Shown here in pieces: positions 1-9,875 of a stretch of DNA of 64,000 nt. Under the pieces are notes generated by a model. It was not told the DNA's origin. It did no database searches and worked only from the letters and a program-made list of their open reading frames with translations. The translations under genes were made by a program, and so were the position numbers. Source of the stretch: Formicarius rufipectus. Its lineage: Eukaryota; Chordata; Aves; Passeriformes; Formicariidae. The DNA lies in contig VXAU01003744.1 in NCBI GenBank assembly GCA_013399695.1, positions 62,166-126,165 on the forward strand, given 5' to 3'. The first letter of the stretch is position 1. Each line of letters starts with the position of its first letter.

Positions 1-422
1 CAGAATTTGAGCTCAGAAATATAATTCCTTTTCAGAAGCGGAGACACTGCAGCAAAAATTCACACTGCAGAGGAGGAAATGCATGTATTTAAGCCAACAC
101 AACTCCACCTCTTCCACTGTGTGCATATTTCAGTGTACCATTCACAACCCCTTTTTCACTTCTAGTGTGAATTGGCAGAAGGACCAACTAGCCTCCCTAC
201 ACTTCACTTTTGTTTCCCAAGTTCCCCTTCATCTTTTCCACCCAAGCACTTCCAAACCATTTGCATAAGTAACTCATTTGCATGACATGACTGCACAGAA
301 CAGCTGCACTGGGAGGTTGGCCCAGGGAGAGGGAATTGAGGATTGCATCAATCTGCTGATGAACCAGTAAAGTTGCTCCTTCCAGTTTGTCAAGATTCTA
401 TAGTAACAGAGTAATTTTTCAC
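1..422 (-). other. PRR5 intron 6 (partial)
   Basis: The intron begins at the donor at 422-421 and runs off the left edge. No repeat or other feature is recognised. Confidence 0.85.
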
Positions 423-514
423 CTGCACAGGATAGAAAATAGCCTGAAGCATGGGCAGGACATCACTGAAGAAAAAATCCCAGGTTTCAGCTAAGGTATC
501 CAGGAGTTTCTGCC
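423..514 (-). CDS. PRR5: PRR5 coding exon 5 (residues 107-137)
   Basis: This 92-base exon of the mTORC2 subunit Protor-1 lies in the HbrB-like domain shared by PRR5, PRR5L and fungal HbrB proteins. The acceptor is TTCTTGCAG followed by GGCAGAAACTCC, and the donor is CTGTGCAG followed by GTGAAA. Two leading bases complete Gly107, then 30 codons run from Gln108 to Gln137 and the exon ends in phase 0. Readable segments are QKLLDTLAETWDFFF and LPMLQAIFYPVQ. The TWDFFF and QAIFYPVQ blocks are the most recognisable part of the family. Human PRR5 has Ser where this reads Thr in KLLDTLAE (from memory). The next exon lies beyond the left edge, so the gene is cut by the window and is not truncated. No frameshift or stop is seen. 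Confidence 0.96.
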
Positions 515-934
515 CTGCAAGAACACAAAACAAGTGAGTGAAGCATTTAGGTTGTAACCTGCTAACTGCAACGAGTAAAACATGCAGGAAACAACATGAA
601 CCTGCTGGTAAATGCTAAGGTGGATCACCTAGCAGGTACTAGAAGCACTACAGAATTAGTACTCCTTTTGGTGTACCAGAGCCTTCAGTATTTGTGTCTT
701 TTCAAGTAACACATTTGAAGTTCTTTGTAAACTCAAAGACTTTGAGGTTACTCTGGAAAACGCTGTGAAGAACAAAGAGTAATAGCCCAGGTTACCTCCT
801 CCCCTTGCAGCAACTCCTCCTGGACAAGGCAGTGGAGGAGAGCAGGACACAGCAGGTTAGACACAGAACTTTCCTGCAGAGGAATGTCCCTCACCATGCT
901 CCCTCTGCCCTTCAAGCTGCAGGGCAGCAGAGCA

Positions 935-1338
935 CACCACGCTCTGCTCCTCACCCACCCACCAGTGAGGGGCTGGGGGGGACAGAGCCGGGACAGCTGA
1001 TCCCAGCTGGCCACAGGGACATCCCAGACCATGTGGGGTCACGCTCAGCATGTAGAGCTGGAGGAGGAGGAGGAATGTTTGGAGGGATGGTGATTGTCTT
1101 CCCAGGTCACCACTGAGCTCTCCTGGAGGTGCTGAGCCCCTGCCTGCCCATGGCAAGTGGGGAACGAATTCCTTGGTTTGCTTTGCTTGTGTGCATAGTG
1201 TTTGCTTTCCTTATTAAATTCTCTTTATTTTAACCCACAGAATTTCTCACTTTCACCCTTCCAATTCCTCCATCCCATCAGGCAAGTGGAGAGTGGCCAT
1301 GTGGGGCTGAGCTGCTGGCTGGGGTTAAACCAGGACCA
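935..1338 (+). mobile_element. 5'-truncated avian endogenous retrovirus LTR (ERVL-like)
   Basis: This resembles the 3' two thirds of a common avian LTR. Landmarks in order are CTGCTCCTCACCC at about 945, GGGACAGCTGATCCCAGCTG at about 992, a promoter-region equivalent near 1045-1060 where the expected TATA box is degraded (reads ATGTAGAGCT), CTGCCCATGGCAAG at about 1143, a polyadenylation signal region TTATTAAATTCTC at about 1209, TTTCTCACTTTCACCC at about 1242, and the 3' terminal GGGGTTAAACCAGGACCA ending at 1338. The 5' part of the LTR is missing and no internal retroviral genes follow, so this is an old decayed solo-LTR fragment. The family assignment is from memory of avian LTR sequence, so the precise subfamily is uncertain. 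Confidence 0.7.
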
Positions 1339-1992
1339 TACCTTGGTATTTTAACCCCCCACACCAGTGTCTGAAACACTAAAGGGTTTCCAGGATCTAA
1401 ATCTGATGGAGAAGGAGAAGCCCAACCACTTCATGCCTCGAGGGCAGAGTTTTTATAGAGTTAAACATGTTAGTTGCCCACAAGCTGAGGTTAAGTGGAA
1501 ACTAAGCCCTTACAAATCTGGTCCTTTTCAAGTCTTGCTGCTGGAATTGCATGAAGTCAAATTACCCTGTTGAGGTAAAAATGCCTTTACTGTCACACAC
1601 TTCCTCTGTCTTTGTGGGCAGCTTGTCCTGGGAGGTGATGGATTTCTGCCCTGCAGCTCAGAAAGGCTGCAGAGTGAAGTGCCTTGGGCAGGCTGCCCTT
1701 TAATTGAGGGCTGGGGAAGAATTCCTAGGGTTTGGTGATGATTTCACAGGAAGGAACATGACTTACATGCCCTTTCAAGAATACACCTTTTTTTTTTTAC
1801 TGTCAGGCAAAGGTCCCCACATTTCCCATCAGCACTTGCTGGATTCCAGGAAACTGGGTTACTCTAAATGCTCATTTTAATGAAGCACAATATAATCAAT
1901 ACTGTCTGACATAAAAATGGCATGCAGTACTTTTCATGGGGTTTCTAAAAGTTAACTGAAATTGCTGAAAGAAATGGAAGAATAAATAATTA

Positions 1993-2143
1993 GATATTAG
2001 GGGGAGAGAAATCCCTCCCTGGGAGGGAGGTGGTGCCCTGGCACAGGTTGGGCAGAGAAGCTGTGGCTGCCCCATCCCTGGAAGTGTCCAAGGCCAGGTT
2101 GGACGGGGCTTGGAGCAACCTGGGCTAGTGGGAGGTGTCCCTG
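1993..2143 (+). mobile_element. CR1 LINE 3'-end fragment
   Basis: The text matches the 3' region of the avian CR1 retrotransposon. It begins near GATATTAGGGGGAGAG and runs through CCTGGCACAGGTTGGGCAG, GCTGTGGCTGCCCCATCCC and TGGAGCAACCTGGGCTAGTG, ending at GGTGTCCCTG. The extreme 3' end with its short terminal tandem repeat is absent, so the copy is truncated at both ends. It lies in PRR5 intron 5 in antisense orientation to the gene. Confidence 0.9.
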
Positions 2144-2377
2144 TTGAATCCTCACCTCATCAGAATTCCTGACTGTATTTTGAGGGGCCAACCACATAAG
2201 GACACTCTAAACCAAAAACCAAAATAAGTTTAAAGTCAACACCTTGTTGAAATTTGGTATTTCCTAAACATGCTCCTAGATTTGAAAGCCCTTTAGTGGC
2301 CTTGCATTTCAGATTTTCACCTCAGCTTTGATCTCAAGCATCAGTAGTATTTTTGATTTTAAAGTTGGTAAAATCAG

Positions 2378-2396
2378 AAAAAAAAAAAAAAAAAAA
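2378..2396 (+). repeat. Poly-A run
   Basis: Nineteen consecutive A occur within PRR5 intron 5. No retroposed gene sequence is recognised before it. Confidence 0.95.
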
Positions 2397-2931
2397 GGTT
2401 GGACTTTGGTAGGTCTCTGTATCTCATTTCCTGACTTGATACTTAAAACCCAACTTTGTGATTTACAAAGCAGCCGTAAAGGCCTCAAGATCCTTTTGGC
2501 TCCCCTTGTGCTCTCCAAGCCGTTGTTTTGGATAACTGAGGAATTTGGTGTTCAGCTTGAAGAGTTAGGTACTTTTTTTGTGTGTTTTGGGGGGTTCAAT
2601 GCAAAATTGGTTGTGTTTTTGCAGTGTTCAGGGCTACTGTGTTTGCAGCAGGCAAGCTGGGTCCCATAGCACCACCTTAATCTGACCAGTAAGGAAAGAT
2701 CACTAAATCCAGGATTTATGGAGAGCTGAGACTAATGGAAAATGTTGTCTCCAAGCTCCTGCTTGAACAGCAAATGTGGACTTAAGTGAAATTATGGCAG
2801 CTTTGGAAAAGGAAAGATGCATTTCTTTAAAATTGAACTGACCTTCCCAGAGTTCTCCAGCCTGTTTCCACGGGCAATAATTCTTTAAGATACTCCCAAA
2901 CCATTTCCCATGGGATGATGTCCAGGAGCAC

Positions 2932-3170
2932 AGGATCACTGAGGTTGGAAAAGACCTTTACGATCATCAGGTCCAACCATTCCCTCAGCACTGCCAAGGC
3001 CACCACTAACCCATGTCCCCAAGTGCCACATCCACACTGCTTTTAAATCCCTGCAGGGTTGGTGGCTCAACCACTTCCCTGGGCAGCCTTTTCCAACGCC
3101 TGAAGAAGTCCTTTGGTGAAGGAATTTTCCCTGGGATCCAGGGTCAACCCTCCTGGCACAACCTGTGTGC
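2932..3170 (-). mobile_element. CR1 LINE 3'-end fragment (reverse)
   Basis: This is a reverse-oriented CR1 3' end. On the plus strand it starts GGATCACTGAGGTTGGAAAA and continues through GATCATCAGGTCCAACC, CCATGTCCCCAAGTGCCACA, CACTTCCCTGGGCAGCC and CCTCCTGGCACAACC. Divergence from the usual CR1 text is modest. It is in sense orientation within PRR5 intron 5, about 800 bases from the oppositely oriented CR1 fragment at 1993-2143. The left limit is sharp and the right limit is uncertain by about 20 bases. Confidence 0.9.
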
Positions 3171-3750
3171 CCACACCTGGGACAGAAGGGCACCTTTATC
3201 AGCACACCTGAACACCACAGAATAGCACAGGACACAGCCTGTGGGGCACTGTGACACATCAGGCGGAGATCTGTCCCTGATGTTCACTTCCAGAAGGTGA
3301 CACCTTCAGAAGGTGTAGACAGACAAAGCCTTGACTGCTGAAAAAGAGGCAGGGTCTGACCTCAGTTTTATAAGCTCTTAAAACAACCTGCAGTGTTATT
3401 TTGGACTTGGACACTTCAGCTGACTGGGGTCTTTGTGCTCAGTTTTTTGTTTATTAAGGGATCTCTGTCTGGTTTTCCACTTCTCCTGAATGCTCAGCAG
3501 GCTGTAACTGAAGGAGAAGGAGGTGTCCATGCTGGAGACAATCCCTCCTTCACTGCCTGGGTGCTGCCCTAGGCAATCACCTGCTCTTGGGGAAAGCTCA
3601 CGAGGACACCAAGGCAGGACGCCAAGGCTGTAGGAATGGGCTGACACACACCAATCCACAGTCCCAGGAAGGCAATGGAAAGCATCCGACTGCCTCCAGA
3701 AAGCACTTGCTAGAACTCCTGTGACAGACACTGTCAAAAATCCAAGTTAC

Positions 3751-3808
3751 CTTCATAAAAGCGGATCTTGTCCCTTAGGATCACCATGCCTTTTGTGAGC
3801 AGCTGATT
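3751..3808 (-). CDS. PRR5: PRR5 coding exon 4 (residues 88-107)
   Basis: This 58-base exon reads NQLLTKGMVILRDKIRFYE plus one base of Gly107. The acceptor is TTTATTTGCAG before AATCAG, and the donor is TATGAAG followed by GTAACT. It starts in phase 0, directly after Gln87 of the previous exon, and ends with a single base that pairs with the two leading bases of the next exon. The KGMVILRDKIRFYEG block separates PRR5 from PRR5L, which differs strongly here (from memory). It belongs to the HbrB-like helical domain that supports Rictor binding in the family. The intron after it is 3.2 kb and carries the LTR and two CR1 fragments. The intron before it is only 636 bases. Confidence 0.96.
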
Positions 3809-4444
3809 CTGCAAATAAAATACAGACTCCCTTTACTCAATTCTGCACCTCCCTGAAGCCACCACGTTGCACATTTTGTTCATTCCTAACTTTTGACAAC
3901 GAAGGGGGGCTTTTATTTCAATGGTCTGTCATCAAAGGGCTCCTCCTGTGTCCATCTTGCTGGGACACTTGTCAAATGACGATGTTTTCAGGACACAGCA
4001 CGTATTTTGTGCAGCACAAAGTGCTTCTCAAACTGCCAGTGGTTGACCCACAAAATGTGGACTCTGTGTCAGAGAAGCAGAAGGAATATTGCTTACACAG
4101 TCACAGGCACTTATTGGTAAATGTCCTTCCTTAGTAACTACAGTGAACTTAACCGGTTTACTCAGGAACTTAAAATTTAAGCTAAAAAAGAGAATGTGTG
4201 AAATCTGCTGAAAGACAGCAATGCCCTACAGAAACAAAGGGATAGCTCAGCCTTCCATTTTCTAACTTTATATATATATGAAGTCCAAATCTTATTAGCC
4301 CATAAATGACAAAAACTCAGAGAAGCCAGTGCACATCTCTCAGTGGTTTCAAGGGTCTCCAGATCAGCTTTTAGAGGGGGTGAAGTTATTCTGCTCAGTA
4401 GCATACACCAAAATTGGATTTAAATAAAGCAAGCACATGCCTAC
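3809..4444 (-). other. PRR5 intron 4
   Basis: A short 636-base intron with GTAGGC start and TTGCAG end. Apart from a small TATATATATATG run near 4269, nothing is seen in it. Confidence 0.9.
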
Positions 4445-4493
4445 CTGCAGGTATTCAGTGAAAAAGGATCCCAGTTCTGTTTTCAGTAGTTGC
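4445..4493 (-). CDS. PRR5: PRR5 coding exon 3 (residues 71-87)
   Basis: This is a 49-base micro-exon. Its first base completes Arg71, and 16 codons read QLLKTELGSFFTEYLQ. The acceptor is TTTTCATACAG before GCAACTAC, and the donor is CTGCAG followed by GTAGGC, a slightly weak site because of G at intron position 4. It ends in phase 0. The block LLKTELGSFFTEYLQ is a conserved helix of PRR5 family proteins. The exon is too short to be found by open-frame length and is supported by its splice sites, its phase on both sides and its protein match. Confidence 0.95.
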
Positions 4494-5810
4494 CTGTATG
4501 AAAACAAGAGTAAGAAAGGAATGTGTGATCAGCTGTGCACTGCATGAAAGGGGGCAAGTCTCTAACAGCAAAATATTTTTGTACGAGCATGGGGCCTGTC
4601 AATAATGACTAACCACAGAAAGAGCGAACAAGGTCAGCAATGCCAAGACCCCCAACCAGCTTCTCTGTGTGTTGAAAAAGATCTGCTGTGCTTTTAGATA
4701 GCTCAGTTGCACAAATACACATGAAGGGAAATTAAGATCTGATGAAAAGGGGATGCTTTCCATCCTACATCCAGTCCTTCAAAAAATGCTCCAATTGCTC
4801 TCCTCAGTGCCAGGTGAGATGGGAGAAGTCCTGGTGATCTCTGGCCATCTCTGGGTCTGAGCCAAAAACCAAGCACATGATGTATCTGATGTGCTCAGAG
4901 CCAGATCAGCCCTGTCCTGCAGAAAGGGGAAATGCAGAGCCGTGAACAAATATTTGGAGAGAAACCTGAGGCAGGATGATACTCTGTGTGTTCTGTTGCA
5001 GGTGTGAAACCAGCCCAGTTTTCACGGAAAGGACCACAATTTCCCACTCAGGAGACTCAACACAGCTTAAGTTTCATGTGGTTCCAGGGAAAAGGCAGGT
5101 GGGAACTGAACAGCTGAGCTCTGCCTTCCATGATGCCAACACTAAAACCTACAAAGGGATCTCAGAGAGTAAACAAAACTCACCCTCTAAAACATCCCAC
5201 AACAACCCTCAGATCCAGAAACCGAACTCAATCCAGCCCACAAGCCCCAGGTTTGCAGCCAGGGAAAACTCTGTGTTGCTGGAAAGCTGCATGTTAAGCC
5301 TCACGTGTGAGCTGCCAGCTCTGCACTCAGGTCACTACTGAGATGCACCACGGACAGCTGGCACCTCACAGACCTGCACCCCAGCTGGGTGTTCTGAACA
5401 CGTGCAAGTCTGGCCTGGAGCTCTTTAGAAAACCTGCCTGTGTGGCCACCTCAGGTCCCATGAAGAAAGAAGGTCAAATTTGACTTTAAATTTAAACTCC
5501 CTCTTCAGTTAGGGTAGTAGCAAAATTCTCTTTTCAGTAGCTGGTCATCTCTTTGTGTTACACCCTTAACTGACACAGAACTCATTAATCAAACTATTTT
5601 ACTAGCTAACAGAGAGACATCAAATCAAGGCCAGCAAATCCCTGCATTCCATGAAACTACCACAGGAGCTGGTTCTGGTGTTGTTACAAGAGAAGCTTCA
5701 GCACAGCCTCTTGAGAACTCCTGGGAGTTCAGGGCAAAGAGCAGCAGGTGAATCTTGAGGAGGCTGAAATACAGCATGTGATTTATTCATCCTTAAGCAC
5801 ATGTCCACAC

Positions 5811-5818
5811 TGACGTCA
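5811..5818. promoter_or_regulatory. Perfect CRE motif in PRR5 intron 3
   Basis: The palindrome TGACGTCA occurs here in a CpG-poor intron, within CACACTGACGTCACAG. It is the second perfect CRE noticed in the window. Only the motif is seen, and it could be a chance occurrence. Confidence 0.3.
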
Positions 5819-6467
5819 CAGCACCCTGTGGAGACACTCCATGCAGACATGAAATAAAAAATGAACAGGAGGAAGAGGATTTTCAGCTAGAAACTCAATT
5901 AACTCAGACTATCCACGGACAAAAATTCTGAAATCCAGCTCAGGCTTTCTCCATAGGGGAGCTGCAGTGTGAGGAAGAGGAGAAGCCCTGAGGGCCCTGA
6001 GACTCTGCCCTCGATGGTCCCCACTGAGAAGCTCCTGGCAGGGGTTAAAACCCCCTCCCCCCGCAAAGGCTGTCCAAGGCTCAGTGCCTGAGGAGTAGTC
6101 AGTGAGCAGGAGGATGCTACAGCCAAACTGAGGTGGGGAAGACCTGGAGACACCCCAGGGGTGAGACCTTTCTCTGGATGCCCAGCAATGGCACTAAAGA
6201 GTCATCTTACTTTGAACACCATCAGAAAAACCACTTTTAGGCTAAAATAACAAGGAAGTTGCCGTTTTGAACTCTCCTACGAGAGAGACAATTTATTCAC
6301 AGGTATCTCTTTGTGCCACTGTTTTGAAAAATTATGTTCTGTGCTGACATTTGCCTAATTTTCCACTCTCCTTAAGCTGGATTTCTCATGGTCTTGAATA
6401 TAGTCCTGCAAATACTTTCTCTTTTAAGATTTTAGGTTCTACTGAGAATTCCTGGCATTTAGGGCAG

Positions 6468-6586
6468 AAAAAAAAAATTAAATAAATGAATAAATAATAA
6501 ACCAACCAAAACAAAACAACCAACCAACCAACCAAACGAACAAAAACCCACAAAAAAATCAACCAAACAAAAAAAACCCCCAACCT
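6468..6586 (+). repeat. A-rich low-complexity tract with AACC repeats
   Basis: A poly-A start grades into AAAT and then AACC units (CCAACCAACCAACC near 6523) and ends AAAAAACCCCCAACC. Similar A-then-AACC structure occurs at 34658-34720, suggesting the same kind of degenerate poly-A tail expansion. No source element is recognised. Confidence 0.85.
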
Positions 6587-9500
6587 CCCATGTTCTACTT
6601 ATCCACCAATAGACATATACAAAATAGATCTATAGATAAAACAAAATGCCACCATGCTTCCATTTTTTCAGCTGTGAGTGAACACTAAACATCCAGTCTG
6701 TAGTTACCTGCATGCATTGGACAAAGCAGCACCATGGCCACATTAACATCTCTGTTTACAGGGCAGGAGAACTGACAACACAATTAGTGCATCTTGCTTC
6801 ATGAATCCCTAATAACACAGATATTCAAGCTACTTAATTAATTTCTAGTGAAACAGTAAGGCCCTCAGGCCAGGTCAGAACACTGGTGTTTGATGTTCTT
6901 TGTACATATTCATTTAAAAGGGAGCCACAACAAAACTGGACCCGAGACATTGCTTGCCATTTCCATCCTTACTTAATTTCCTGTAACAGAAATGAGGCAG
7001 GGCTGTCAGATCCTGGACAATTCCAGTTCCTGGCCAACCTCACACATGTGGACACCATGGTGGAATGCAGGTGAAAATCTGCAAACCTAAAAGAGATGCC
7101 AGACCAGAGTGAAGCTCATTCCAAGCACATCTGACTTTTAAGCCAGTCATTTTGCACTCTTATGAGGCTTGTCTGTCATTGGGATCGGGTATTCATTGCC
7201 TGCCTAATGACTTAATGAATTGAGATGCTGATATAAATTCACATAAAATGTGCTAAAATAGCTCCTTTTTTTTTCCCCCCTATCTTCCTGCTGCTGCTTC
7301 TTTGATTCACTGTGAAATTAACTCTTGCAACATCACTCAGCATGGAAAGTGTGACACTGCACAGTATCTGTTCAATCATGTTAAATGAAGCACAGGGAAA
7401 CAAGTGATTTGACTGGGTCTGAACTCTTGCTGCTGAAGAGGAAATGCCACTAGAATGTGCTTTGTTTGCATCAAATCAGTATCCTGAAAGTCAGAAAAGA
7501 TAGAGCTATAAATATGTATTAACTTTAATACAGGACATCCTGGCTTCCACTGTGTTTCCCTTTCCTTCCTTTTCTTCCTTGCTTTGCAAGTGGTCAAAGG
7601 AAACACTTGGAAATCACACATGGCACATGAAACAAAAAAGAAAAAAACCCCACTATTTAATTAGCAGTATCACACACATGCGCCAGGAGGAAACCAAACA
7701 GTACAGACACGAATGGAGATTTTACTGCTTTGACTTTGGAATCAAGAGTTACAGTAGTGTGAGAGAGACTCAAATCCATCATTTTCCTGGCAATAGGGAT
7801 TCCCAGTGGCGTGACTCCCTATTTAAGGCAAATTTTGATCACCAGAGGAATGCAAGAATGGTGTCAAAAGGCGCAGAGGAGTGGCAGCTCTACTGAGCAA
7901 AGCCCGGAAGGAAAGCAGGTGGTCCTGTACACATTTGTACCCACTGATGTGTTTTTAAATCCTCAGAGTTCAAAGCTTCGGGAGTGTGCTCAGAAAAGGA
8001 AGTTTTCTTTATTTGTTTGGTAACTGAAGGTCTGTGCCGTTCCTGACCAAAACAATGGCGTGCAAATATTTACATTTGGTCTGTGAGTGAACACAATTCA
8101 GGGGTTTATGATAAAAAAGTATTCCAGAATCTGCTCTAATGAAAGAGGTAAAACAAACTAACATCTTTTACTGTCCTGTAACGGTGAGAGAAAGCAACTA
8201 ACCAGTATTAACCATTTACCTGGATGCTTCCACACTCAAACTCTGCCCAGTGGAAATAATGGCTGGGTGTTCCTTTGGCATCGTGTACTTGGGAGGAAAA
8301 GGCATCTAAAACTACTGTGAGGCAACTACACACTTGTTCCACTTCTGAGGTTCTGTTTATGAATCAGGTATTTTTGCAGTCAATAGTGACATCAACCCAA
8401 AGAAAGTCAGTTTGAAATAAATAACAATAGCAGTAAGACAGGTATTTTTGGCATGTGTCAGATCACTAATCTCTCAGTTTGGTTTTGAGCTGAATTTAAG
8501 TGAGGCAAAAGGGCTCTGGTTGCAGCTAGTCAGGAGGTCCTAAAACATTAGAGACTGTGGTCAGCAGTAAAATGAAGTGCACAGCAAGAGTGCAGCAGCT
8601 TCTGGAAAGAGGCTGTGGCTGGAAATGTGAGAAAAAACCCCAAGCCCCAAAAAATCAGCCTATCTGTAGTCAGCTTCCCTGTCCAGCTGCATGGGGTGTT
8701 GCAATGAACTCAACACCACTGTGTTTCCTGTGGTGCAGAGCGTATACCCAGCTAAATGAAAACAAAGTTTGGGCACAGTTCTATCTGTCTTCTATTTGTT
8801 GGTTCACACAAGATGACATCTGTCTCTGTTACATCAGCAGATAATTTTCCCTCTCCTGTATCCCACCAGCAGAGGAGCATGTGAAGGCAAATGCTCTGGG
8901 CCAGGAAATCTCAGCCCAGATCTCCCACTTTTTGTCATTTAGATAAAGCTGAAGAATCCTAACTGCACTTACAATAATAACAATTAACCATTATTCCAAT
9001 AACTACCTTGACATGATTGATGGCTCATGCTAACTGACAGCCATCCTAGAAAAGCTATTCTTTGGATGTCATTGTCTCCCCAGAGAAGTAAGAAATAACT
9101 AAGCTCCTTTTAATTTTAAAAAGACACAGAGAGAGGAAAAGAGTGAACTGAGCCCCAATGTAAATGGTCTGGACTTCTCTGAAGACATTCCCACAATCAA
9201 AGGCCAGCTAACCTAGACTGGGAACCAGACAGGGACAGACAAATTCAGAATATCTGCATATTCTGAGGATTTTGTCAGACTCCAGTGCCCAGACAGAGTA
9301 GGAATAAGCAGTAGGGGAAAGGGAATAACTGAGACTCTTATCTGAAGACAGCCAGGGAATGCATTAAGCTGTCTGTCTTTTGTAAGTGCAGATTCTTTTC
9401 CATCATTTATTTTACAAAGCATTGGGACAAATTTCTGAAAGGAAATCTGCTGCCTTGCCCTTGCCAGTGAGAGAGGGCTTGGTAAGCAAGAGCAAGTGCT

Positions 9501-9794
9501 AAAAAAGCAGCAAAAAGTGAAGTGCTGTAAATTCAGGTATCAGCTTATCTCTTGGTAAACTTTTCAACTATAACTGAAATAGTTTGAATGGTAGGATTCT
9601 TGGCCTTTTTTTTTTTTAAGGGAAAAAAATTCCCATTCTGCATCTCTTCAGGATGCAGGAGAAGGAGGAACCCAGCTGTGAGCACACATGCCAGCAGCAC
9701 TGAGGCCAACCCCACTGAACCTCCCATGGGGACAACCTCCCCCCCAGCCCTAAAAATGCTGCTGCAGGAGCTTTGCAGATCCTGAGCCTCTTAC

Positions 9795-9875
9795 CTGACC
9801 CCTTCATTGAGGTTGTAGAGCTCGTGGTCGGGCAGCCCCTTCCGCTGGAACACGGCTATCACTCCGTTGTGGATG
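9795..9875 (-). CDS. PRR5: PRR5 coding exon 2 (residues 44-71)
   Basis: This 81-base exon starts with the third base of Ser44 and ends with two bases of Arg71. It reads IHNGVIAVFQRKGLPD followed by HELYNLNEGV. The acceptor is TTCTCTTGCAG before CATCCAC, and the donor is GTCAG followed by GTAAGA, which is close to consensus. The segment opens the HbrB-like domain of Protor-1. The human protein has QELFSLNEGV where this has HELYNLNEGV (from memory), which is ordinary conservative divergence. The local GC and CpG content of the exon is higher than in the flanking introns, as expected for a constrained exon in an otherwise AT-leaning region. Confidence 0.97.

Larger units (their letters stand above)
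515..3750 (-). other. PRR5 intron 5
   Basis: A 3.2-kb intron holding the LTR fragment, two CR1 fragments in opposite orientation and a poly-A run. The stretch 1340-1990 between the LTR and CR1 shows nothing recognisable. Confidence 0.9.
4494..9794 (-). other. PRR5 intron 3
   Basis: A 5.3-kb intron, AT-leaning, with the A-rich tract at 6468-6586 and a lone CRE motif at 5811. No mobile element is recognised in the rest. Confidence 0.9.

Noticed and set aside
793..1343. TACCT at 793-797 and 1339-1343 as a 5-base target-site duplication for a full LTR
   Set aside because: The sequence after 797 does not begin with TG and does not resemble the LTR 5' end. A 5-base match over this distance is easily chance.
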